DNA of 64,000 nucleotides from Viridothelium virens. Lineage: Eukaryota > Ascomycota > Dothideomycetes > Trypetheliales > Trypetheliaceae. The stretch's first letter is position 1, and every line of letters begins with the position of its first letter. Positions 1 through 12,275 of this stretch are shown one piece after another. The notes below the pieces were generated by a model that did not search any database, was not told the origin of the DNA, and was given only the letters and a program-made list of their open reading frames with translations. The position numbers and the translations under genes are program-made. The stretch is from positions 62,001-126,000 of the forward strand of contig ML991785.1 of the NCBI GenBank assembly GCA_010094025.1, in the 5' to 3' direction.

Positions 1-2274
1 TAACAAAGCGCAGGATCATTTGGCCAAGTCCTCACTCCCCACACCTTCCCGTGGCTCCGTTCCAAGCTTTTGCCAATCAAGCCCCTCCACCCACCTTCCT
101 AACCTACCCTACTTGCCCCCCTCCATCCTTAGCACTGACTTCACGTCCCTCGACGCTGATCCTCTACAGCTGAGCATCGTCTGGCGTTCCTCTAGCTTCT
201 CTGCTACCTCTTCAGGCAGCTTCAAGCATTTGAGGACTCACTCCAGAGGCTGTTCGGCATGGCGTGGACGACGCGAACGCGAAGCCGCGAAATCCTCAAC
301 CCCTTCCTTCGCCAGCTTGTTTTTACCTCTTCAGTGGCCCTGGCATCAATCTGAGCACAAAGTAGCTCTCGCTGAGGTCATCTGCATCTTCTGGAAGTGT
401 TTACAATGCACGACTGTTCATCGCCGCCGATTGTTCATCGCCGTCGACTGGTCGACCTTGCTTCAGCATCCCGGTCGCAAAGCATTGAAGTCACATCACA
501 CCCACTTCATCGACTGTTCCCACCACCGGCTTGCATCCAAGAAGCTCTGCTTCTTTGTTTCTCCATCTGAAATTAGTAGATGACCTCACTTCTCCGTACT
601 AACTTGCCGCGTGAATCGCCTTGCGGCTTCACTATGAGCGTCTGTACTCTCTCTGGGGAACGGCAGTCCGACGGATCATCATGAACCTGTGTTTGATCAC
701 ACATATCTCAAGTATGGGACGGGGGTTCGACCACTCGACAAAAACGACTTAGAAGGAGGAGCTTCTCATCAGCATTTACTCCCTACCATCGACGTCGACT
801 ACGGTCTGCTACGGTGGCCTTTCCATGATCTCATCCCGGCATACTTGCTCTCTAGGATCCCCGGTGTCTTTTCATACTTGAGGTTGAATCGTAAGTCTGC
901 TATCACGCTCATGCCAAGCGCAGATCTATTTTATTCTTCATTGTCCCTGAGCGACAAACTCCTTCGAACATCAGTGACTCAGCTTGGTCAATGGACTTAC
1001 CACTCTATTTAGTCGTCAAACTATTCAAGAACCCTTCACTTTCGGCATCGCCCCGAAAAAAACAGCATTTCGAGCACAAGTTTACTCCCTTGTCCGTCCT
1101 ACAGCGTTTCAACTCCATCTCCCCTGGAACAACGACGATCTTTGGATATTACAATCCCAATGCGAATTAAATAGACCAAAACACAGACATTATCACCCCA
1201 GCGATCATCCTGCATGACGATTTGTCTTCGGAGAGATCGTGCTTGCAGTGTTCGCTCAACTCGGATTCGAATCTACCGCAAGCCTTACAGAAGGGAGGAA
1301 TGAAAGCCAAGCGGAGATGTTTCGATAGCTCCCCATCCAGGTTATGGCATGCTCATGAGGCCCGTCTTTTAGTTGGCTCAATTTTGACTCAAAGTGAGCC
1401 CAGTCCCGGAGTATCGTCTTCCTCGAATCAACGACGCGGGATCACGCCTGAGACCTTACGTCTGCAAGCCGATGCACTGTACGCAAAACAGCCGGCAAAC
1501 TTCGATCGCAAATCTCTGGAGTTTTCGTCAAGAACCTGTTTTTCGAGCCGACTTTTCCGGATCGGCAAACACCAAATCGCCCCGGAACAATCCAAGCCAA
1601 CGACCAGGGGTTCCATAAAGAGACGAAATCCCCTGTTCATCATCCAGGTCGGGAGTTCTAGGATTGTTCTTGGTGTTGGTCAGCGTGATGCCCCTATTTG
1701 AGTGGACGGGAGGACCATGTTGAGCGAATCCGACGTTCCCGCTCTCTCTTCCGCGGATCTCTGAGACAAGCTGTGATATCCAGACCACTTGACCTTGAAT
1801 CGTGGGAGTTTCACGATAGAACTTGATTACGACCCAACTTCTCATGAGGGTGTTGATGGGCGGCGATTCGTGTCACCTGGAGTGCACATTTGGGCGTTTG
1901 GTGCGTCGGGCGGCCGCAGCTTTAGTTAACCTCAGCAGTTTCTTCCCCCCCTCGAGACAGGATGAAAATTCCTGCAGCACCTGACGGTTGTCACTTTTCC
2001 AGACTTGCAACTCTTCAAATGGGCTTGCAATGAGTCTCGAAGATGTATGTTCATCTCCTCTCTTTTGTAAATTACTTTCGTTTTCTATCCGAGAGTGTTT
2101 CTTTTTTTTTCCTGTCCGCAAGATATCTTGATCAGGCACCTCACTCATCATCATTCATTCCATTCAAATTTGTAGGAAAAAATTTCTCGTATCTCTTAGT
2201 GATAACCTCCGCTTATCCAATTCTGCAAAAGCACTTCCAAGCGTGCAAATATCTCAAGAACCTTGTAGCAATCC
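1..2274. other. gene-poor stretch, no supported gene
   Basis: Reading frames here are short, overlap on both strands and match no family I know. The longest plus-strand frame (20-583) is Ser/Pro/His-rich and looks like a shadow. On the minus strand, about 20-340, there is a locally protein-like stretch (for example LPEEVAEKLEERQTMLS), but it is interrupted by stops within a few dozen codons and no intron long enough to be credible bridges them. It could be the tail of something beginning outside the window. No tRNA, terminal repeat or transposase motif was seen. Confidence 0.5.
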
Positions 2275-2722
2275 TCATCTTTCGTGCTTCTTCCGGACCA
2301 ACTGAATGCCGATGGCAGGATCACATCCGCTGAACACTGTATACTTGGAGACCCGATGAACATGCTCTGGCTGGATGTCATCTTGGAAAATACCAGCTGG
2401 ACCACTGGAAAATGGAAAGGTTGAGCATTGAAAAAGGGGGCGCCATCGTTTGATACATGCTCGATTCATCTTTTAGTACATCTATGCAACAAACGTTCCG
2501 ACCAGAAGCCTTCAGGAAGGCTCAGGAGCTATACGTTGTGCAATCTGGAGGAGTCCCTCACGCTGTGGAATTTTGCAGCGATAAGTGCTGCCGCTTGGTC
2601 AACAACACGAAGATCGCTTCATCATCACAGTCGTGACCACGGTGTTTGACTCCATTAGCAAAAGCACATGATACGATGAGCAGCAGTGCCACGCACTTGA
2701 GAGTAGCCGTGACATTGCGCAT
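2275..2722 (-). CDS. possible small secreted protein, 96 residues, two exons
   Basis: The predicted start at 2722 opens with a convincing signal peptide: basic and polar residues MRNVTATLK, a hydrophobic core CVALLLIVSCAFA, then NG. Exon 1 (2562-2722) is followed by a GTGAGG donor. The intron carries a CTCAAC branch-like site and a pyrimidine-rich TTTTCCAG acceptor, and exon 2 (2275-2404) continues in phase; the two lengths sum to 97 codons including the stop. The mature part is small and acidic then basic, with only two cysteines (in HDCDD and SGCDP), and resembles no named family I recognise. It sits alone in the gene-poor left arm, a common setting for lineage-specific secreted proteins. 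It may be a real small secreted protein, a decayed one, or chance; transcript evidence would settle it. Confidence 0.35.
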
Positions 2723-3596
2723 CCGTGGGAATGAGGATGGAATGAATGGAGACACCGTGTACAAATGGTTGCCTAGCCCAGAGGAATCTTGACAACTTGG
2801 AGGTGCTGCACCGGCAAGGACTTCTAGAGGCCAGTCAACATGATGAGCATGGGCATGTCACCTTTGTGACTTTGGTCCGAACTCGCGCCTATGCTTGACA
2901 ATGGAAGGCAAGAATTGCGACATCCTGGATACCAACACTGCGCCTTTGACGTTCGTCGTATGGCACTGGTGCTGTCATGTGGATTTTGTGCGGTTGCAGT
3001 GTCGATGAGAGTGGACTTTCAGATGCTATCGGATAGGGAACGAATTCAAAGCCGTGGAAGCGCCCCGCAGTGAAAACGGACTTGCACCAAGCAAATACAA
3101 TTGAGCTCGATAATCTTGCTGCTTTATGCGCCTCTTGTCCGCAGAACCTAAAGTCAGCAGTCAAGGATCGAGATATTATGCTCAGCGACATGGCGACCTT
3201 GACATTGGCCTCGGAGATGTGAACGCTTTGCCCAATAGGCAGAACAACAATGGCTTGGATTAAACGGTCAGCTTAACGGAAGCCTGACCTGCTGGACTGA
3301 ATTGGTATAAGGCTTGACTAATTACAAAGGGCCGCCCTCCCAAAACGAATCAACATCATAACACGCCCACATACCACATGCCATTATTCGACCGACCTAA
3401 TGTCCGATATACTCCTGCACAGTTCTATCTGTCGTGAAGAAAACATGACCGGAAAGAAAGACAGTCAACGATGTGCTGTGATTTGGACGGTATCAGACTT
3501 GACCAAGGATCGAGAGTGGTTTTTCCTTAACGAGTTAAGGCTACACCCTGCTCATTTAAAAGATCCGTCAAATTTGATCATTTGTCATCATCCTAC
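2723..3596. other. intergenic, nothing recognised
   Basis: Only short overlapping frames on both strands. If the 2275-2722 gene is real, the first few hundred bases would be its promoter, but I see no clear TATA box. Confidence 0.5.
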
Positions 3597-3692
3597 CGGC
3601 CGGCCGCTCCATCCAACAAACAACAATACTGGCCGCCCCATCCAACAAACAATGATACTGGCCGCCCCATCCAACACTACCAGCCGCCCCGT
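3597..3692. repeat. minisatellite, about 30-bp unit, three to four copies
   Basis: The core GGCCGCCCCATCCAACA recurs with small changes about every 30 bases, separated by AACAATACT or ATGATACT spacers; the first copy has CTCC for CCCC and the last is truncated near CAGCCGCCCC. It lies just upstream of the larger array that begins near 3.95 kb. No strand is obviously coding. Confidence 0.7.
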
Positions 3693-3954
3693 CTGATGAT
3701 AGTCGATGCTCAAGTTCGCCGTGCGAGCTTTCATCGCTGTGGACTTTCGTATAGCTATAGCTATACGTAAACGCGTTGATTGGCTGGGGCAGTTTTGTGC
3801 CATGCCAGGGCCGTGAAGTAAGAGAAAAGAAAAAAGAAAGGTGTACTGCAAGAAACAAATGTGGGAAGATGAAGACAATAAGAGGTTGGTCAGGGATGTA
3901 GCGCGAGCAAGCTAGGCAAGAAGCCAATGCGAGACCAGATGCCTGTGCAACAAG

Positions 3955-5060
3955 CTGCTAAGAGCTTGCTGCCCTCCGAAGAATGAAGCCGCTAAGCGCT
4001 GAGCTGAAAGACCATAGGAAGAGGGAAGGGATGGGAAGACAAAAAGAGATTGGTCAGGGATGTAGCGCGAGCAGGCGAGGCAACAAGTCATTGGAAGACC
4101 ATACTGCCTAGGCAACAAGCTACCGGGGGTTCTTGCGTCGGCAACAGGCCACTGGGAGACCTTGCCTAGGCAACACATCACTGGAAGCTTGCTGCCCTCC
4201 GAAGAAAGAAGCCCCTGAGCGCAAAGACCATGAGAAGAAAAGGGAAGAAATGAGAAGACAAAAAGAGACTGGTCCAGGATGTGGCGCGAGCAGGCGAGGC
4301 AACAAGTCATTGGGAGACCTTGCCTAGGCAACAAGCGACTGGGAGATCTTGCGTCGGCAACAGGCCATTAGGAGACCTTGCCTAGGCATCACGCCACTGG
4401 AAGCTTGCTGCCCTCCGAAGAAAGAAGCCGCTGAACGCAGAAAGACCATGGGGAGAACTGGGAAGAAATGGGACGACAAGATTGGAAAGACAAAAAGAGA
4501 TTGGTCAGGGATGTCGCGCTGGCAGGCGAGGCAACAAGTCATGGGAGACCTTGCCTAGGCAACAAGCGACTGGGAGATTTTGCGTCGGCAACAGGCCACT
4601 GAGAAACCTTGCCTAGGCATCACGCCACTGGAAGCTTGCTGCCCTCCGAAGAAAGAAGCCGCTGAGCGCAGAAAGACCATGAGAAGAAAAGGGAAAGATT
4701 GGGGAGGAAAAGGGACGGAGTGGGAAGACAAGAAGAAAGTGGGAAGACAGAAAGAGACTCGACATAATGTCGCGCCAGCAGACTAGGCAATAAGCTATTG
4801 GAGAGCTTGCTGCCCTCCGAAGAAAGAGCCTCTGAGCGCAGAAGATATAGCGCGAGAGGCTAGGCAACAAGCCATTGGGAGAGCTTGTTGCCCTCCGAAG
4901 AAGAAGCCTCTCAACGCAAAGACATTGGGAAGAGAAGGGAAGAGATTGGGGAGACAAAAAGAGATTCAAAAGGGATGTCGCGCGAGCAGGCGAGGCAACA
5001 AGCCATGGGAGGAGCTTGCTGCCTTCCGAAGAAGTAGCCTCTCAGCGCGGAGGAACCTGT
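3955..5060. repeat. irregular tandem array, about 215-230 bp unit decaying to shorter copies
   Basis: The landmark TGCCCTCCGAAGAA or a close variant occurs near 3972, 4195, 4411, 4642, 4813, 4891 and 5022. The spacings are about 223, 216, 231, 171, 78 and 131 bases: four fairly full units followed by shortened ones. Each unit has the same order: GCTTGCTGCCCTCCGAAGAA, then AAGCC(G/T)CTGAGCGCA, a purine-rich GAAAGACCATGAGAAGAAAAGG segment, then GATGT(A/C)GCGCGAGCAGGCGAGGCAACAAG, then one or more TTGCCTAGGCAACA or TTGCGTCGGCAACA sub-repeats of about 30 bases. Most units are open in frame on both strands but lack good ATG starts, so I read the array as non-coding, probably grown by unequal exchange. 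Confidence 0.8.
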
Positions 5061-5369
5061 GAAGATCTACCCACCTTGTGTTGTCTTACTGTTCATGTTT
5101 TCGGGTTCGTCGACGATGCGGCGGTCGGAAGGTCGAAGGGCTAAACGCAAGACGATTAGCAGGTGATCGTTCCGGCATCCTCTCAGCCACGGTATGAACA
5201 AGGCTATCATGGGCATCAACTTACTTTGATAAAGAAGATAATATGTCTGTCAAGAGGTCAAGAAGTGGTGAAGTGGTGGATGAGGTTGTGGGTGCTGAGG
5301 CTCGATATGCGACCGATCTGCTGAGTGGGGCAAGTCAGCATAAGCTCGAGCACAACGCGTACCTCTCAT

Positions 5370-5702
5370 TCAAGTGCCAAAATGATGCTGCCATCGCCAT
5401 CGGCTTTGAAATCGGCGAGAAGCATCGATTTGACTAGGTTCAAGCAGGGATAGGGAGTGCTTTCTATCACTGGATAGACGAGGCGTTGCAGTCATCGGCC
5501 TTCCAGCCAGCTGCCACAACGATGGCCTCAGGTACATCCCACTGATGACGATATCACCTCCTGCCGGACTTTCACAGGCAGTGATGATCATCGCCAAGGC
5601 AAAGTCAGATCAGGGAGGATTGTTGTACTTACTTCGAGTGGCTGTGGTGGAGTAAATGGAACTGTCATGAGCAGAGCGTGAGCGTCTGACTTGAACAGCC
5701 AT
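5370..5702 (-). CDS. possible small basic protein, 86 residues, two exons
   Basis: From an ATG at 5702, exon 1 (5633-5702) encodes a short Arg/Ser-rich start, MAVQVRRSRSAHDSS. A perfect GTAAGT donor opens a 72-nt intron ending in GGCAG at 5561, and exon 2 (5370-5560) continues in phase to a stop. A TATAAAAG box lies about 190 bases upstream on the same strand. The product is basic, without signal peptide, membrane segment or domain that I recognise. The promoter-like box plus a canonical donor are the only support; coding bias is unremarkable, so this may be a non-coding transcript or chance. Confidence 0.25.
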
Positions 5703-5893
5703 GCCAGGCTGGCGTTGGCGGCAAAAGGATAGTGCAACGATCCCAAAGCCAAAGAGACAGCTCCAAGCAGTCTCAGAGCAAGATCTCTTCAGGGGAAGCA
5801 GGCCCACATACCGATTATTGATGAAGAGGCAATGATGCCGAAGGAGGATGAAGGTGGTGGAAAGGAGAAGTGGGCGGGGCCCCCCCGAACCTG

Positions 5894-5901
5894 CTTTTAT
5901 A
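5894..5901 (-). promoter_or_regulatory. TATAAAAG box, minus strand
   Basis: Reads TATAAAAG on the minus strand, followed downstream by a pyrimidine-rich leader (CTTCTCCTTTCCACCACC), as seen before many fungal start sites. It would serve the candidate gene at 5370-5702. Confidence 0.3.
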
Positions 5902-5999
5902 CCTACGTGGCTGGACTTGCACGCGGCTGGGCCAGAAGTTTGGCACTCACACGATCGAGGGAAGGCAATCATTCTCTGATGACCCACATCGCTTTTTCG

Positions 6000-8900
6000 G
6001 GCTAGAACGTAGCTTGCCACCGCACCAATCTGGCTCACCAGCAGCACGTGGATCTAGGAGATGTACGCAAATCTTTGGGACATGACTGCGAGCAGATTAG
6101 GGGGCAGGCAGCTCGGCGAGGCACGAGTTGAATCTGAGTATAATCACGTCTTGGCTTACAAGCTACTGGGCATGAACTACAACGGTTCAGTCAAAACAGA
6201 TCGATTCCAACGTGCTATAGGAAGCTGTCTAAGGTTTGCCTCGTTTTGCACACGGTACGCCCGCTCAGTTTGCAAATTGTCACTAGGAGTCGAGCTGAGC
6301 TTGTAGGCATCAGCCGAACGAACGAAGTGCATTCGCGCTCATCACTGCGGGATGTCGTTCCGGTCCTCGAGGCTTGCCAGAAAGGAAAATACAGGAAAAG
6401 AAAATACAGTGAACATACCAGCATTTGGGTCCGCCATTCTCTATTCAGCATGGCATCAGTTGGGTTCAACAACTCTGTCGAGTTCCGTGAGGATGGGGCA
6501 TACCTTGTAATTTCTAACGTAATCTTGACCGGTCGTTGTTGAAAAGAAAAGGAAGTTTAGGTTGGAGGTTGGGAAGTGAAGAAAGCTTTGCCTTGAAGGG
6601 CGTCCTACGGAGCTTGATATTAGCGTTCAACCGTGCCGGCACGGCAACGCACAGACTACGGAATGGCCAATCACGCCAGTGGATCAAGCGCGGCAGCGGG
6701 CTGTAACCAAGCAGCAAGATCACCCGGACCTATTCAGAATACTGAGCAGTCGGACCGGAGATCAGCTCTGGTGAGGGTGGCTCAAATTCAGTTACTAGTA
6801 ACACGTCCTCAGTAAGGCCACCAAAATCCCATTCAGGAGACCGAAAGGCTCGCAAGCTATTCGTACCCCAAGACTTGAGGCTCTGAGCGAGACTTTTGGG
6901 AGAGTTTTAGCTAGAGCACGATCAGTCTGGCAGAGAATCTCTAAATTTCGGCACCAGCTGCATAATGAATGGATTTTCAAGGGTTGGATTTCTATAAAAC
7001 TCCGTATTCCATGGTCTCGAGCAAAATTTGGTAGTGGAGAATTGCTCAGGGCGATATGTCGTCACCCATACCTCTGAAATCTCTAAATGGCCCAAAATCG
7101 AGATATTCGGAGGTCATCAAAAGACAGAGGCCCTAAATTCAGGGGCATGGGCAGTTCAAGTCTGGAAAACAATACTCTGAACCAAAGCCCTTCAGGGGCT
7201 CGAAAGGCAGCCGACAGAACTACAGCCTTAAACGCCTAGCATGGTGTGAGGATATCTTTGGTTTCCACCACCAAACAAATAGGGAAAACCATGATGGTCT
7301 GTGCGTACATGTAGTTTGATGACCAAGTCCCTACTGGATTGGGCACAGGGCACTTCTTCACTCCTTCAAAGAAGGCCAGCAAATCACGGTCGAGGCCATA
7401 AGGGGATAATGTGTTTGGTTTACAGCAAACAACGTAACTTATAGTCAGATAAGTCCACGGTGCTTTCAGCAAGACTACTCTCTCTTCTGTCGACTGGAGA
7501 CGCATAACTTTGCGCAGCCGGCATTTCCATTTCGTGCAGATCACGAGAAGTTGGTGCTTTAGCCCAGTGAATTACCATAGTAGGGTGTACCGAGTCTTTT
7601 TTCTCATACTCCTGCAGTCGGATGGAAACAATTGGAAGACTCTGCACGACAAAGCTGTTGCAAAACCTCCCTCTGCCTTCCCGCTCTGCACGCGAATCCA
7701 CAACTAGTCCAAGAGGTTTTGAGCATTATGTGTATTCCTAGTCGCCAACTTTTTCCTGCAGCAAACGCTTTCTACTTCCTTTGCTTGCTGCTGTAGAATT
7801 TGTCTCAACTGTGGGGATCAGTGGTAAAGTGCTCGATTGTTTTGACCTGTTTACTTCTCAATCATCAGTATCAGCTCTGGCGACATTTGAGGAGAAACGC
7901 ATGCTCGGCAAGGAGACATACGAGTTGGATCTATACGCTCGCAATCCCTCGTGAAAGCCCACAAAGGCAAGATCGTGGGAACGTTTACGAAGGAGGCTTT
8001 TTGAGATTGTGCGCTCTATCGTTGGCCAGTCGTATCGAAAAGACAGGTTGATCGCCGGGCGCTACTAATGATGTGCCTTTCGTCAGCTACGTGCGTCCAT
8101 TGTAATATCATCAGCTCTGTTCATAGGGTAAAGGGCACACTCAGGCTTTTTTGAGAAGATTAAGGGATGTTTTCTTCACACGGAACGTGCAGATAGCATG
8201 GTCCCATTGGACTGTCATTCATCATTGAAGGTGCCAAAAGATTCCTAAAGAACACGGGAATACTGTCACGCTAATAGACTTGTGAGCGTACCTTGGAGAT
8301 TCTGCAATCGAAAAGAAGTGGATCTGGGGCCAGAGCTACAAGAAGCCATGGTGCTACATGAGATCATCATTAGTAAACTGGACCATGAAATTCGCGTTAA
8401 GGTCGAGAAGAAAGCAGATGTGACCAGATGGATCAGGGTTTGGATATACACAGATAAATGTTCGGACAACGAACGAGACTTGAAATTCTTTCTCATCAGA
8501 TGTGCTCGACAGGGCTGGCACTTCAAAGCTGACGAAGCAGTTTCCAGACTTACACTTTAAGCGAGTCAACCCTCCACTCTTTACAGCTAGGAGCAAAGCT
8601 GCCTGCACATAAGAAGCTCGGTGGCTCCTTGGGAGCTCGACGGAAGTGTATGCAACGGTTCCAGTATGACTTGCGACCAGCAGAGCGCCGCTCGAACGCG
8701 AATGGGTGTGCCAAAGCAAACTCGTAACTTTATTCAGAGTATCCTCGTATTCTTGGCAATATTCTTGCATGATTGCGCAGAAGAATCTCAATGTTCAGGA
8801 TCAGAGTGGTCGTGGATAACGGTGCGAGATGCAGATACTGCCCGACATCAGCTCCAGCCCTTGTCGTGGTCGACGCCCATGAGGTTCTCGAAATGTGTTT

Positions 8901-10739
8901 AGGATGAAGGCCGTCAGCGAAACCTGCAGCCCTTGGATTGGCCAAAATACGCTGATCAAAAGCTCGAAGGCACTCACAATATCTGTATCTGTTGGCAATA
9001 GCCAGATCGTATTGTGCGTGAGGACAAGACAAGATCAACCAGAAGTGGTCTATAGCAGGATCAGCCAGACTGCGCAGGTTGAAAGAGTGATGAAGTATAA
9101 CGTCTCCGTCATGAAAAGATTTATCGAGCAAGTCAGGTGAAAAGTCTGATCGAAGAGCAGTAGTGAATTTAGACTGCGTGGAAAGTATGTTCCAGAGGAT
9201 GTGGGGCACCTGAAAGCTACTTATCACCCAACTGCTGTGTCACAGCATGAAATCAGCAAGATGAAAAAACCACTCTTGGCTTGTTCTTACCAATGCCTAG
9301 GTCTATTAGTTTGGTACCAGACTTCAGGGTGATCCTTGTCTCAAGACTCTATGGGAAAGGAAAAGGGAAAAAAGGCTAGCTTTTTACTACGTCACCCGCA
9401 GCAAATAAATACGGTTCTGAGCAGAACCAGGAAAAACGAGCGAAACAACTGCTGCTCGTTAAATACTGCGCCCCTATAGTCCGGCCAGAAGTCTCAAAGA
9501 ACAGTACATGCGGCGATCACTCAATGCTGATAATAACAACAACATTTCGAAGCCTCAATTGCAGGGCAAGCGGCTGGGCCAGAATCACTATGACTCCATA
9601 TGGAAAAGTTAACCGTCATCTAAAGTGTATCTCAAGCGGACCAAAGAACCCTAGCATACTTGGGGTGCATCGTAGGTTTACTGAGCTAGGGGAACTGAGG
9701 AGAACCTACTGTTGACTGAGCCATGATCTAAACAGAGGCAGCAATGTCTATATCGAGTGAATCAGCACCAGTAGATCTTAACCATCGATGTGGTGATCTG
9801 GTAATCTCTACGCATCACGTATCGTGCCATCTTGACTATGGCCGAGGAGAGTAGGAAAGCGATCGTTGTGACTCAACACTACACCTTAGGCTTCAAGAAT
9901 ATCATGTAATATCAGTCCTGCCAATACTTAGTTCCTGACTTCTCTGGCCTCCCGGGCCTCGGTGCGACATGATTCGCATTCCAGGGTTCGATTCAGCGAG
10001 CATAGATTGAATCATTCCGGCGAGAACGAGCCTCGAGACGCGGAGGTCAACGCAGAGGATGATTAGTCGGAGGCAGGCGGTGATGATCTTTATGTTACAA
10101 CGATACCAGCGAAGCCGAGAAGGAAGACCAAGGCTCCCAAGGAACTCTTGATGCCTAGGCCAGCGGCCGCCTTAATCTGTTGTTGCCAAGAGGATTAGGC
10201 ATTGAACACCTGATGAGCGCTCCCAGAGACTACAAAGTACTTGCTTCTGGGGCGCCATAGTCGCACAGTCGTAGCGTTCTTCCTTTAAACCGATTTGGAA
10301 CTGCATCGACCTTGTGTTTACCAGTTGGATTAAAACACGGTTTACATTGAGTACTGAATTTTCACTAACATCAGACTCTGCACTCTCAGCAGCCCCCCAA
10401 GCAGCCCCCCAGATAGCCTGTTGAGCAAACCATGCAGATATGCAATCCTCCCTTTCTGCAGCAACCAATCTTCAAAGAGGTGCGGTTCATCTTCGTCAGA
10501 GACAACTCCTAGACCTGGTCCACAATCATTGTCCAAGTACCAACCATCGGTCCAGACAACTGCTACATCAGCAACTGTCAGGTCTTCGAAATCTTCCTCA
10601 ACATCGTCACCATCATCGATATCGTTCCATTAAATCGAGACCACTCTCCTCAACCTAGTTCTCCTTCGCACCATCACCACCTCTCAATCCTTATTCTCGT
10701 CTGAACCGTCCATGCCATGCCTGCCAAATTCGAAACTCT
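6000..10739. other. long gene-poor stretch with scattered weak reading frames
   Basis: No frame exceeds about 165 codons and none carries a domain I recognise. The most protein-like piece is on the minus strand near 8.97-9.21 kb, where about 75 codons (for example RSDFSPDLLDKSFHDGDV) end at a good GTGAGT donor; the exons it would need on either side are not clear. A plus-strand frame at 8282-8560 is also protein-like but overlaps an opposite-strand frame. I see no terminal inverted repeats, transposase or reverse-transcriptase motif. Confidence 0.45.
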
Positions 10740-11400
10740 GGCCGATGATTATCTTCCTCGAAACATCTGTTGCAATCAACATCGTGATGTCGGCCGCAGT
10801 ATAGCACAGTTTGACAATAGCTCAGTCAACATGCTGTTCATGACGGCCTTTTAATCTTGGCTTACTTGCTGAGAGAACATCATAATGTCTCTAAAGGGGC
10901 AAGCAAGCCGTATGAGAAGGACGAAAGGGGAAGGAAAGGTCTTCCTCGAAACATCCATTGCCATTAACATTGTGATGTCGGCCGCTATTTTCGCACGATG
11001 ACAACAGCTCAGTCAACATGCTATGCAAAACGGCCTTTTAATCCTGGCTTACTTGCTGAGATACATCATCATAATGTCTCAAAAGGGGCAAGCTAGCCGT
11101 ATGAGAAGGAGGGAAGGGGAAGGAGAGGGGTGGAAGAACAGATGGCTAAATGGGAAGGGGAACACTGGCCGATGATTATCTTCCTCAAAACATCTATTGC
11201 CATCAACATTGTGATGTCGGCCGCTCTGTTCGCACGATGACAATAGCTCAGTCAACATGCTTCGAAACGGCCTTTTAATCTTGGCTTACTTGCTGAGATA
11301 CATCATCATAATGTCTCAAAAGGGACAAGCTAGCCGTATGAGGAGGAGGGAAGGGGAAGGAGAGGGGTGGAAGAACAGACGGCTAGGTCGGAAGGGGAAA
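10740..11400. repeat. three-copy tandem repeat, about 190-235 bp unit
   Basis: Three copies of the same block start near 10740, 10939 and 11167. Each holds TCTTCCTC(G/A)AAACATC, then ATTGTGATGTCGGCCGC, then CAATAGCTCAGTCAACATGC, then GGCCTTTTAATC(T/C)TGGCTTACTTGCTGAGA, then CATCATAATGTCTC, and ends in a purine-rich tail GGAAGGGGAAGGAGAGG. The TTACTTGCTGAG marker recurs at about 10862, 11049 and 11286. Copies two and three differ from copy one by about 50 extra bases in the purine tail. Copies are roughly 90 percent alike by eye, so the duplication is not ancient. No coding role is evident. Confidence 0.8.
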
Positions 11401-11459
11401 GGAGAAAGTAGGCAAGACGAAAGGGGAAGAGGTGGGAGGAAAGAAAAAGAAGGGAAGAT

Positions 11460-12275
11460 CGACATGTGCTGCGTGCAAAACAATCCTTGGAAAGCTCTCC
11501 CAAGATGCCAGCATCATTACAGCACTTTGATTTTCGCTTGGAAAATGGCGAAAGACACCACTAAGCGCGTCCAAGACTGCCCAAGCATACAGGAACTCCA
11601 CACAGTCCAGCATCTCGAGTTTGTGGTTCTTCTTCACTGCATGCAACGGTTGTCATATCCCTCCTAACATGGCGGTCGTATCGAGATTTTGACAGCTCAT
11701 TGTCTTCGTTCTGAGGTGTGTGGAAAGCTTGACCTGGCGCATCTTCATCCAAATTTCGACTGCATGAGGACTCGCGGCAGAGCTTAGAAGGATGACTGAA
11801 CCAAAGGATGACGATCGAGCCTCGCCACCGTGAACCGTAAACCAGTCCAAACTTTTTGAGTACTCTGGGGTTTCATTGTCAACAACCGACTGACACAAGG
11901 AAGCAGGCACTTACCTGCAATCGTTGTGCTGAGATACCGTTGGCGGTGGAATCATTAGCGGTACCCTTATCTTGAGGATCTGGAGTCCGAGAGACTTACA
12001 AGTATGCGAAGCCCAAAAAGTGTACAAGGGCGATACATTTTACAGCAATAGACTGCCGGCATAAATTATGGCTGACCAGCGTGGGTGGTGTCGTCGATGT
12101 CAAATTTCCGATGTGGTGGTCTGGTCCTAAGGCTTGAAGAAAGGAAACCGAAAAGGAGAAAAATTGCCCACCTCTCAAGTCGAGTTGCGTAGCGAAATTT
12201 CAGTGTCAGAGTCGCGTTGGAGGACGTGAAATGGGGCCGATATTAACCTTTGAGACGTCAGCTGTACTGTTGTTC
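11460..12275. other. intergenic, nothing recognised
   Basis: Short frames on both strands without motif. A minus-strand GTAAGT at about 11995 and another just below 11915 resemble splice donors but have no clear exons attached. Confidence 0.4.

Noticed and set aside
3955-5060. Reading the tandem array as a repeat-protein gene
   Set aside because: Open frames begin at TTG or CTG, frames change between units and unit length is not constant or a multiple of three.
9921-10000. tRNA-like T-loop (GGTTCGATTC) near 9,985
   Set aside because: The flanking bases do not pair to form a T-stem, and no acceptor, D- or anticodon arm can be drawn.
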